This document shows, in pieces, positions 36,367 to 44,384 of a DNA stretch of 64,000 nucleotides (position 1 is its first letter; every line of letters starts with the position of its first letter). Position numbers and translations under genes: made by a program. The notes below the pieces were generated by a model. That model saw only the letters and a list, made by a program, of their open reading frames with translations, ran no database searches and had not been told where the DNA came from. Source of the stretch: Chitinophagales bacterium (GTDB lineage: Bacteria > Bacteroidota > Bacteroidia > Chitinophagales > Saprospiraceae); assembly GCA_022360175.1 (NCBI GenBank), contig JAKSDI010000025.1:45514-109513 (forward strand), given 5' to 3'.

Positions 36367-37857
36367 GTGAAAAAAAATCTTCTCATTATAATACTCAGTA
36401 TTGGATTCCTATTTACAGCGACTGCTCTATCAGCACAGAAAGTCGAAAGCAACGAAGCCCTTAAATATAAAATTGACAACTATTTAAAGGATGGAGTTTC
36501 AAATGGATTTTCGGGATCAATCCTCATTGTGAAAGAAGACCGAATTATTCTTAATGAAGGCTATGGAATGGCAGACAAGGAAAATAATATCCCTTATACT
36601 CCTCAAACAGTAGCTACCATAGGGTCTGTTACGAAACAATTTACAGCTACAGCTATCCTGAAATTGGTAGAATCTAATAAATTAAAAACCACTGATCCTA
36701 TAAGTCGTTTTTTTAAGGATATACCAGATGATAAGCGGGATATTACTATTCATCAATTACTAAGCCATACAGCAGGATTAATCGATGTAATTGGAGAAGG
36801 GGATTTTGACGACATTCCAAGGAAAAAATTCTTTAAGGCCGTGTTTGCATCGGACTTACTTCATCAACCAGGATCAAAGTATGCGTACTCCAATGCGGGG
36901 TATAGTATTTTAGCAAGAATTATCGAATTAACTTCTGGACAGGATTATGAACGATTTCTCTATGAAAATCTATTCAAACCTGCAGGAATGATGGAAACTG
37001 GATATTTCATTCCTAAATGGAAGGATGAATCTATCGCTAAAGGATATGTATATGGCTTTATTAACGTAGGATCAATGATTCAGCGATATCAAAGAATGGG
37101 GAAGATCACCTGGACTTTAAAAGGAAATGGTGGTATCCATTCTACTCCCGGAGATATGTACAAATGGTATAAAGCCCTTCAATCAAATCAAATAATATCT
37201 AAATCCAGTTTTGAAAAATTAAGCACGCGATATATCAAAGAAAACGAGGCCGGGACTAGTTATTATGGATATGGATGGGCAATTTATGAGTCTGACAGAA
37301 AAACAAAAATCATCAGCCATAACGGAGGAAATGGAATTTATTTCCACGACTTTATCTGGATGCCTGAAGAGGATGCTTTGATCTTACTGTTTACGAATAT
37401 GGGAAGCAAAGAAGGAGAGGTCGCATGGACGATAGAGAAAATGTTATTTGACGAAACATACGTTGCACCCCCAATCAAAAAAAACTTACACCTTTTAGTG
37501 ATTGATTTTATAAGAAACAATAGTTTGAAAGAAGCTGGTAAATTGATTGATAAAATTAAGGATCAATATCTCTCTACAGTTTCTCATCCAGATGTATTGA
37601 ATGGCCTGGGATATGACCTTATGGAGCTGTCAGATAACAACATTGGATGGGCTCTTGAAATTTTCAAATTGAACGTTGAGCTATTCCCAGAAAACGGGAA
37701 CAACTGGGATTCACTAGGGGAGGGGTATTTACTTAATGGGCAAAGAGAACTTTCTCTAGAGAGTTACAAAAAAGCATTAGAGTTAGCCCCTGATTCAAAT
37801 TGTAACTGGTGTGAAAACTCCAGCAAAGCGGTTGAAAAAATAAGTAAAATGAAGTAA
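36367..37857 (+). CDS. Secreted serine hydrolase (beta-lactamase/class C-like) with TPR tail
   Basis: 496 residues from a GTG start, chosen because a signal peptide (KKNLLIIILSIGFLFTATALSAQ) begins at once. The serine beta-lactamase/DD-peptidase fold has the SxxK motif (S87-V-T-K90), a YSNAGYS block as the second motif and SHNGGNGIYFHDF as the third. After about residue 370 a helical TPR-like region follows (LDSLGEGYLLNGQRELSLESYKKALELAPDS). It is a periplasmic esterase, peptidase or beta-lactamase-like enzyme; the substrate cannot be deduced. It lies 139 bases after the ECF-regulated membrane gene and may belong with it. Confidence 0.85.
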   Translation: MKKNLLIIILSIGFLFTATALSAQKVESNEALKYKIDNYLKDGVSNGFSGSILIVKEDRIILNEGYGMADKENNIPYTPQTVATIGSVTKQFTATAILKLVESNKLKTTDPISRFFKDIPDDKRDITIHQLLSHTAGLIDVIGEGDFDDIPRKKFFKAVFASDLLHQPGSKYAYSNAGYSILARIIELTSGQDYERFLYENLFKPAGMMETGYFIPKWKDESIAKGYVYGFINVGSMIQRYQRMGKITWTLKGNGGIHSTPGDMYKWYKALQSNQIISKSSFEKLSTRYIKENEAGTSYYGYGWAIYESDRKTKIISHNGGNGIYFHDFIWMPEEDALILLFTNMGSKEGEVAWTIEKMLFDETYVAPPIKKNLHLLVIDFIRNNSLKEAGKLIDKIKDQYLSTVSHPDVLNGLGYDLMELSDNNIGWALEIFKLNVELFPENGNNWDSLGEGYLLNGQRELSLESYKKALELAPDSNCNWCENSSKAVEKISKMK

Positions 37858-37937
37858 TTGAATATCCCGCTGATATAGCAAAGTTGAAAGTACTCTTATT
37901 AAAAAACATTGCAATTATACCGGAGTATAGGACAATA

Positions 37938-37971
37938 GGAAGGAGCGTTAAACTACTTCAACGCTCCTTCC
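37938..37971. terminator. Hairpin between convergent genes
   Basis: A perfect 12-bp stem (GGAAGGAGCGTT at 37938-37949 with 37960-37971) with a 10-base loop, between the serine hydrolase (+) and the propeller gene (-). There is no T-run on either side, so bidirectional termination is likely but not certain. Confidence 0.5.
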
Positions 37972-37977
37972 ATATGC

Positions 37978-40152
37978 TTAATGAATAACAACTTTCGATG
38001 TTATTATTTGAGTATTCGTTTTAAGCTTTAATAGGTAAGTACCGCTTGTATTGATAGTTACTAATGGTAGGTAAGTAATGGGTTTTTGAACAGGAGTTTT
38101 TAATAAAAGCTGTCCCTCAATATCATAAAGCTCAATATATGCATGCTCTTGAATGGAACTGGAATCTTTGATTTTAACTTTCAGGACGTTATTTCTGCTT
38201 ATTGGGTTAGGATAGATAAGAAGTGAATTATCTTTGTTTAATATAGATGTAACCGAGGTGTGAATATCTTGATTTAAATAATCGGGCAATCCATTTTCAT
38301 TAAATACAGCAAACCCGCCCTGACTGCTTCCTATCCATAAATTCTCTGCATGATCAAACTCCAGTTCTGTAATAGAACCATTGGGAACTCCCGAGTTGGT
38401 ATTGTCAAAAACAACCCATTCCGTTCCTTCTAAATAAGCTATGGCATTATCAAGCCCAACCCACATTCTTCCCTGGGCATCAAAAGTTAGACTACGGAAG
38501 GATGAATTAGTGATACCCTCGATTTGGGTAGTGAAAACCGAAAATTCATACTCTTTTATATTTATTATAGCATCACTGGTTACACCCCAAATAACACCAT
38601 CAGAATCGAGCTCCATATCAAATACCCAGTTTGACGCTGTACCATGATCTTTAGGTTTAATAATTGTCCAGCCAGTACTATCGTAATATGAAATACCGTT
38701 GGCAGAAGCTAGCCAAAATTCTTCTTTTTGAGGGTAGGAGAAATAAGATTCATAAATACCGCTACTGGCTCCATGTTCTTCATGCTCAAAAGTCAGCCAT
38801 CCTTGATCCGATTCATAAAAGATATAGCTATGATATTTTTCCAATAGCCACCTATTTCCGCCAGGTTCGTGATGAAGGAATGAGTTTTGTTCGTCTACAT
38901 CAGGAAGTAGATCTGGTAAAAGTGGTAGGCTCCAATTTCCATTTATATATGATAAGAGCGTATCCCCTGTATAAAACCATAAAGTATCCATGTATTTTTC
39001 TACGATTCTTTCAGGGAAATCGCTAGTTATCGATATAGGTAAATTAGATTCATCAAAAATAGTCCAGTTAGCCTCACTAATAGCAGACATAGTTGTGCCA
39101 TTACTATTTACAGACCGCCCTCCAATGATAAATGTAGTTTCATCATCTATAAAAATTTGATAGGTTTGATTACTCACATCATCAGATAAAGAGGTGTTTA
39201 ATTGAGTCCATTCAGATAAATTAAACTGCCATAAACCATTAGTAGATGTACCAATATAAATGGAATTATCGTCCATATTTGAAATATTCAAGAATGGTAT
39301 TTGGGCATAGGTTTCTATCTCATTGGGTAAATTATAAACTTCAAACACCTCATCATTGCTAAATTTGATAAGGAGGTCGTTTTCAAAATTTTTTACGATG
39401 GCCCAAACATTTCCATTTTCATCTATATCTAAAGTAGAAAAATTACCAGTGGGTAATTCAGGGAAGATGGTTGATATATCTACCCATTCTTCTCCATCAT
39501 ATCTGTATAAACCATAAGCATTTCCTGCCCAAACCCGGTTTTGCTGGTCTATGAGTAGCGGATTAGAAGTAGGGGAGTCAAATGGCAAGGCTGAATTTTG
39601 ATGATCGAATGTATTAACCCCCTGGGCTGTTACCTGAAAAATGGCATAGGCTCCAAAGGTATAATAGGAAAGCCAGATATCGTTATTAGTTTGATTGATA
39701 GTGATATCAGAAAGGGCATAGAAGAAGCCACTTTCTATTTGAGTACTTTCAAAGTCTTGTCCGTCCCAAATGTGTAAGCTATCAATTGAAGCAAGCACTA
39801 CATTATCTTGTGCATCGAGCTCTAGTATACCTGATTTATCATAGAAAATCTGCCAATTTGCTCCATCGAACATAGCGGCCCCTTTGTAGGTAGATAACCA
39901 TACTTGATCCATTTTATCAATGAGTACCGAATGTACATGATTACTTGGGATTGGAGAGTTGCCTCTATTAAAAATGGTGGATTCTGATGAATTAATATTT
40001 TTCTTGACCAAGCCTCCACTAGTAGCAAGCCAAAGCACTTCGCCCTGTTGTACGCCATCATTTACTGTTAAGCCATTAGTGCAGTTTAACCATTGCTGAG
40101 CTGGCAAATTAGCGCTTAAAAATAATAGAAAACAATAAAGCAGGTTTTTCAT
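37978..40152 (-). CDS. Secreted two-component-regulator-type beta-propeller protein with T9SS type A domain
   Basis: 724 residues with a signal peptide (about 1-18, LPAQQ). Reg_prop-like blades recur through about residue 640, each with a VWxxT/NVWA-type strand and a W-V-x-x-D/N pattern (for example QNRVWAGNAYGLYRYDGEEWVDIS, AQGRMWVGLDNAIAYLEGTEWVVFD, AENLWIGSSQGGFAVFNENG). The C-terminal 75 residues (LLIYPNPISRNNVLKVKI ... YLLKLKT) are a T9SS type A signal. Unlike hybrid two-component sensors, it has no membrane span or kinase, so it is an exported propeller of unknown ligand. It is the last gene of the minus-strand run from the S9 peptidase. Confidence 0.85.
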   Translation of the reverse strand: MKNLLYCFLLFLSANLPAQQWLNCTNGLTVNDGVQQGEVLWLATSGGLVKKNINSSESTIFNRGNSPIPSNHVHSVLIDKMDQVWLSTYKGAAMFDGANWQIFYDKSGILELDAQDNVVLASIDSLHIWDGQDFESTQIESGFFYALSDITINQTNNDIWLSYYTFGAYAIFQVTAQGVNTFDHQNSALPFDSPTSNPLLIDQQNRVWAGNAYGLYRYDGEEWVDISTIFPELPTGNFSTLDIDENGNVWAIVKNFENDLLIKFSNDEVFEVYNLPNEIETYAQIPFLNISNMDDNSIYIGTSTNGLWQFNLSEWTQLNTSLSDDVSNQTYQIFIDDETTFIIGGRSVNSNGTTMSAISEANWTIFDESNLPISITSDFPERIVEKYMDTLWFYTGDTLLSYINGNWSLPLLPDLLPDVDEQNSFLHHEPGGNRWLLEKYHSYIFYESDQGWLTFEHEEHGASSGIYESYFSYPQKEEFWLASANGISYYDSTGWTIIKPKDHGTASNWVFDMELDSDGVIWGVTSDAIINIKEYEFSVFTTQIEGITNSSFRSLTFDAQGRMWVGLDNAIAYLEGTEWVVFDNTNSGVPNGSITELEFDHAENLWIGSSQGGFAVFNENGLPDYLNQDIHTSVTSILNKDNSLLIYPNPISRNNVLKVKIKDSSSIQEHAYIELYDIEGQLLLKTPVQKPITYLPLVTINTSGTYLLKLKTNTQIITSKVVIH

Positions 40153-40194
40153 AAGATAAGACTTAAATGTAAAATGTGTGGATTCAAAGAAATC

Positions 40195-40596
40195 TTATAT
40201 AATCGCCTGAGCCTCAATTTCAATCATGAAGTCTTCATTGGCAAGCCCTTTTACATTTATCCATGTGCTTGCTGGCGGGTTTATGGTTCCAAAATTTTCT
40301 TTTAATATGGAGCTTATAATTGGCCCATCTTCTTTTTCATAGTTTACTTTATAGATTCTAAGCATCATGATATTTTCCAGGCTACCTCCTACAGATTCGA
40401 TTGCGACCCTTAGATTGTCAATAGCTTTTTGTGTTTGTTTAGCTAAATCATTCTTTCCCACTATATTTAAATTTTCATCCCAGGCAACCTGGCCAGAAAT
40501 AAATACCATCCTTCCTGTTGGCGCTACCGTTATTTGGGAAAACCCATACTGGGTTGAATTAAATAGTGCTGGTGGATTAACCGTTTCTCTTTTCAT
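40195..40596 (-). CDS. Rid family protein (YjgF/UK114), second copy
   Basis: 133 residues, a complete Rid fold: GFSQITVAPTGRMVFISGQVAWDENLN, KQTQKAIDNLRVAIESVGGSLENIMMLRIYKVNY, and PPASTWINVKGLANEDFMIEIEAQAI. As in the other Rid protein of this window, the catalytic P-A-R Arg is absent (P-A-S here), so it is probably not a RidA-type enamine deaminase. The gene is 10 bases downstream of the S9 peptidase and 43 bases before the propeller gene on the same strand. Confidence 0.9.
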   Translation of the reverse strand: MKRETVNPPALFNSTQYGFSQITVAPTGRMVFISGQVAWDENLNIVGKNDLAKQTQKAIDNLRVAIESVGGSLENIMMLRIYKVNYEKEDGPIISSILKENFGTINPPASTWINVKGLANEDFMIEIEAQAII

Positions 40597-40606
40597 GATG
40601 TTTGTT

Positions 40607-42853
40607 TTATTCCCACTTAAAATTCCAGATGGGTTCTACTCCTCTTAAATGTTCTATGAAATAATTCCATTTTACTTTTAAAAAGTACTTTCCATACTTA
40701 CCAGCATATCCATGTCTTTGGCTTGGTAAGATTAGCATATCAAATTGTTTATCTGCTTGTATTAGTGCTTCTGCCAGTTTGAAAGTAGCAGATGGATTTA
40801 CATTTTCATCTATCCCTCCATGTGTAATGAGCAATTTACCTTTGAGGTTGCCAGCCATTGTTATGTTAGATTGCAGATGATAGGCAGAATCAACTGGCCA
40901 CCCCATATACATTTCAGGCCACCAGGCTTTCTCCATCCTATGATCATGATCTGCCGAACTAGCAACAGCAACTTTATAAAAATCAGGATAGGCCAGAACC
41001 GCTCGCCCTGCATCGTAACCTCCGGCGGAATGACCAAAAATGCCGACACGAGTAGTGTCAATCCAGCTATATTTTGTACCTAAGTATTTGATGGCTCTTA
41101 GGTGATCTTCCAGATTCCCTCCCAGGTTTTTATAAGAGTAGTCATGAAATTGCTTTGATCGCCCTGATGATCCCAACCCATCTACGACCACCACTACAAA
41201 GCCCAATTCTGCATAAGATTGTAGCCTGAATGCTCGGGCATATTCTGTGGGAAATAGATGTGTGTGCGGGCCGGTATAACTCAATTCAATAACCGGATAA
41301 AGCTTTGTAGCATCAAAATTTGTTGGTTTCCAAATAGCACCATATATAGGTGTTTTACCATCTCGGGCTGTAGCTGTAAAGATTTCTGGTGGGCTCCAGT
41401 CACTTAAAGCTTTTACATCGGCACGTCCTAGTTCCATCAATATTTTTCCGGTAGAGGTACTTCTAAGAGTAGATATAGTTGGAATGTTTACGGTTGAATA
41501 ATTATCAATCACATATTTACCATCTGGCGAAAAACTGATTTTATGATGCCGATCTTCAGGAGTTAGTAGTTGTAAGTTTTTTCCATTAAAGGAGATACTA
41601 TAGAGGTGCTGATAATAGGGATTGCGCCCTTTTTCCTTACCAGATGCAAGGAAATATATCTTTTGATTTTCTTCATCAATCCATTCAATGCTGTTTACAT
41701 AAAATGCATCATTGGTGATTGACTTTTCTTCTTTAGTCTTCAAATCCAGGCTATAGAGTTGCCGCCACCCACTCTTTTCCGACAGAAAGAATAGAGTATT
41801 TTCAGACAACTCGTAGTCAAAATTGTCAATATTAGTTTTGCTGGATTCTGAATATATTTTTTGAAGCTTTTCGGTAGCAAGGTCAAGCGTATGGATATAA
41901 AGGTTTTGATAGCCACGTGTCATACTTATCAATAAAACCTTGCCTGGAGTTTTTAACCATTCTACATCAATGGGATTAATGTGTGTATTCCTGGGTAAAT
42001 TCACTTTGATTTCCTTCCCCGATTCCGCATTGAAAAAAACGGGTTCTATATAGACCATTGTAGTGTCACCAGGAGAACCACGATAATACGAGAGTAATTT
42101 TGGCCTGTACAATGTATCAATACTCCAGTCTAATAAATACATCTTTTGAGCAGATCTCAGATCGCAAATATTGGCATAAACCCATTTACTATCTTGGGAC
42201 CAATCGACATGAAATTTCTCCGGCCGTTCACCATTTTCACCTTCCATGATATCTGCCCAGCCATACCAGGAGGCATATTCATATCCTTTTGTCCCGCTTG
42301 TACTCAGTTGTCTGACTACTTTTTCATCTGCTGATTTAATATAAAGATTGTAGTCTTTAGCGTAAGCTATCCATTTATCGTCTGGAGAAGGAATCTCTTT
42401 TTTATTGATTTCTTCTTCTTGAGGAGGAAGGTTTAGCGTGTTTTCTTTAGGATTTAGAAGGTAGGTTTTGTTCATAACCGAGATGAGTAATTCATCAGGG
42501 TTCTTATACTCAATTCTGCTAATCGGGAGGTCATTTGCCTTAATATCAGTGTCTAAAGAATCGGATAAAATCTTTGCCAGTGAGTGGTGGTCAAATAAAT
42601 CTGATTTTACCTGATCGGGAAAAGTTATTTTAAGGTATTTTTTGTCATCTATTGATCGATGGATGTACCATACTCCCGTACTATCCGGAAACCAATTGGC
42701 CCGGATATTAAGATTGAATACTTTTTTGTCGTTTAAGTTTTCACGCAAAAAGCCAACTGCCCTGTTGTAATCATCAATAGTGATGGCATCCTGGCTGAAA
42801 GTGATGCAGGCAGGAAAGATTAAAAGCGCTATGAATAGGGTTGATATTTTCAT
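40607..42853 (-). CDS. S9 family prolyl oligopeptidase/dipeptidyl peptidase IV-like enzyme
   Basis: 748 residues with a signal peptide (about 1-20). The first 480 residues form a DPP-IV N-terminal beta-propeller (SPDDKWIAYAKDYNLYIKS, HVDWSQDSKWVYANIC). The C-terminal alpha/beta hydrolase has the nucleophile motif GIFGHSAGGYDAG (Ser609), an Asp loop (HGGIDENVNPS) and the His in LPSQRHGY. It is periplasmic or exported and releases dipeptides or processes peptides. The Rid gene follows closely and a DUF1801 gene precedes it by 28 bases. Confidence 0.88.
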   Translation of the reverse strand: MKISTLFIALLIFPACITFSQDAITIDDYNRAVGFLRENLNDKKVFNLNIRANWFPDSTGVWYIHRSIDDKKYLKITFPDQVKSDLFDHHSLAKILSDSLDTDIKANDLPISRIEYKNPDELLISVMNKTYLLNPKENTLNLPPQEEEINKKEIPSPDDKWIAYAKDYNLYIKSADEKVVRQLSTSGTKGYEYASWYGWADIMEGENGERPEKFHVDWSQDSKWVYANICDLRSAQKMYLLDWSIDTLYRPKLLSYYRGSPGDTTMVYIEPVFFNAESGKEIKVNLPRNTHINPIDVEWLKTPGKVLLISMTRGYQNLYIHTLDLATEKLQKIYSESSKTNIDNFDYELSENTLFFLSEKSGWRQLYSLDLKTKEEKSITNDAFYVNSIEWIDEENQKIYFLASGKEKGRNPYYQHLYSISFNGKNLQLLTPEDRHHKISFSPDGKYVIDNYSTVNIPTISTLRSTSTGKILMELGRADVKALSDWSPPEIFTATARDGKTPIYGAIWKPTNFDATKLYPVIELSYTGPHTHLFPTEYARAFRLQSYAELGFVVVVVDGLGSSGRSKQFHDYSYKNLGGNLEDHLRAIKYLGTKYSWIDTTRVGIFGHSAGGYDAGRAVLAYPDFYKVAVASSADHDHRMEKAWWPEMYMGWPVDSAYHLQSNITMAGNLKGKLLITHGGIDENVNPSATFKLAEALIQADKQFDMLILPSQRHGYAGKYGKYFLKVKWNYFIEHLRGVEPIWNFKWE

Positions 42854-42881
42854 TTTGTTATCTTCTGATGAACTAAACCTT

Positions 42882-43205
42882 TTATTTTTTAGAATTGATA
42901 GCGATGGCTTGCTCTAGGTAGTATTCAACGGCTTCCTTGTTCAATTCTTTTTGAGGTAAAACTCTGATCGCTTTTCCATTGCCAGTCAATAAACCCAGTC
43001 CATCTTCCATTTTCGCACCCTTTAAAAATCCGAAGTCAATTCCGTGTGGCATTGTTCGCAAATGACAGATTCCTCCTTTTTCATTAGAGTAGGTGGTAAT
43101 TCTTTCTTTTTTAGTCTCTACAATTCCTTCAAAAGAAAGGAGAAGTGCCCTTGCCTGAAGAAACAACTCCTTGTGTTCAGATTGTAAATCTTTATCGTAT
43201 TGCAT
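42882..43205 (-). CDS. DUF1801 domain protein
   Basis: 107 residues of the YdhG/DUF1801 type: LLLSFEGIVETKKERITTYSNEKGGICHLRTMPHGIDFGFLKGAKMEDGLGLLTGNGKAIRVLPQKELNKEAVEYYLEQAI is split over the family's beta sheet and terminal helix, with GTGKAxR-like NGKAIRVLP. Cytoplasmic, with no signal. Function unknown; related to a frataxin-like iron-binding fold by family description. It sits between the YceI and S9 peptidase genes on one strand (50 and 28 base gaps) and is probably co-transcribed. Confidence 0.72.
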   Translation of the reverse strand: MQYDKDLQSEHKELFLQARALLLSFEGIVETKKERITTYSNEKGGICHLRTMPHGIDFGFLKGAKMEDGLGLLTGNGKAIRVLPQKELNKEAVEYYLEQAIAINSKK

Positions 43206-43255
43206 CTGGTGTGTTTATCTTATGCATAATAAGTGATCTCACATATAAAGTATGA

Positions 43256-44311
43256 TCATTGTATTAAATTGATTAGTCTAATATATTCATGGCTTCTTGA
43301 ATCTGTAGAATCAGCTGCCAGGGTAGTTTTGAAGTTGTCTTTTGCTTCCGGATAATTCTTTAAAAACAGCTTTGTAATACCTAGTTGATTCCAGCTAGTA
43401 ATCTTGTTTGGATAATACTCAAGTCTTTTATTAAAAACTATTAAGGCTTCTTCATGCATTTTCCAATTGTTGAGTGTATAGCCAATGGAAGAAAGTTTTC
43501 CAGCAGTTAGTTGCTCATGTTGGAAAAGGCTATCTATATAACTAAGCCCTGCATCCATTCCATTGCTTTTAATATGATCTAATACAATTTTATTGATGTC
43601 TAAAGAGTCGGCATCTTCATATCTTGCTTGATAATCAGCTTTTCTGGCATGTATTTCAATCTCAATTTCGACCTCATCTGATAGTTGAGTTAATCCATTT
43701 TCCATAATGGAACTCCAAAAATCCCCACCAAATACATTAAAATCCTGACGATTTATGATCGTTTTTCCTGTGAAATCAACCTGGTCATTCCTGGCCCAGT
43801 CCTTACTTAACTTTGTAGGTTTTTGAAAGGCAATAGTATCCACTTTACTAATTCCCTTTATTGTAAGCGTACCCACTAAATCAAATTCACCATCCGGCTT
43901 GGGAATTACTTTGGTACTGCTAAAACTAATGATCGGATAAGTCTTTACATCAAACCATGATCCTTCTCGTTTGAGATCGTTATCTCTTGTCTCATTTCCC
44001 GTGTTAATACTATTGGCTTCAACGAAAACGGTTACAGAAAGGCTGGAAGGATCAGATGGATTATAGAAAAGAGTTCCATCAAAATCATTGAATCTACCAC
44101 GAACAGGACTATATCCAAAGTACTTTATTTTGAATCCTAAATAGGAGTGTTGATCATCGAGTAAATAATCATTACCGATGAAAGATGAAAAATCAGTACC
44201 AGAAGAGCTTTCAGTGTTTATTTCGGTTTCTGAATTACTATGTGAATCGATTTTATTCTTGTTGCAGGCGCATAAAATGAAGATTGAAAAAATGCATATT
44301 AATATTTTCAT
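43256..44311 (-). CDS. YceI-family lipoprotein with C-terminal TPR repeats
   Basis: 351 residues with a lipobox (LCAC, Cys14 or Cys16). Residues about 45-215 form the YceI lipocalin-like barrel (DDQHSYLGFKIKYFGYSPVRGRFNDFDGTLFYNP, GTLTIKGISKVDTIAF), which binds polyisoprenoid lipids in characterised members. From about 240 a helical TPR-like region follows (ITSWNQLGITKLFLKNYPEAKDNFKTTLAADS). This YceI-TPR fusion is uncommon; the role of the tail is unknown. The gene lies 73 bases after the GH20 gene in the same minus-strand run. Confidence 0.83.
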   Translation of the reverse strand: MKILICIFSIFILCACNKNKIDSHSNSETEINTESSSGTDFSSFIGNDYLLDDQHSYLGFKIKYFGYSPVRGRFNDFDGTLFYNPSDPSSLSVTVFVEANSINTGNETRDNDLKREGSWFDVKTYPIISFSSTKVIPKPDGEFDLVGTLTIKGISKVDTIAFQKPTKLSKDWARNDQVDFTGKTIINRQDFNVFGGDFWSSIMENGLTQLSDEVEIEIEIHARKADYQARYEDADSLDINKIVLDHIKSNGMDAGLSYIDSLFQHEQLTAGKLSSIGYTLNNWKMHEEALIVFNKRLEYYPNKITSWNQLGITKLFLKNYPEAKDNFKTTLAADSTDSRSHEYIRLINLIQ

Positions 44312-44384
44312 CCTGGAAAAATTAAATGGGTGATTACGACTAATCCAAGCTTTAAAGATTTACTAATTGCACGATGTTTCTAAT

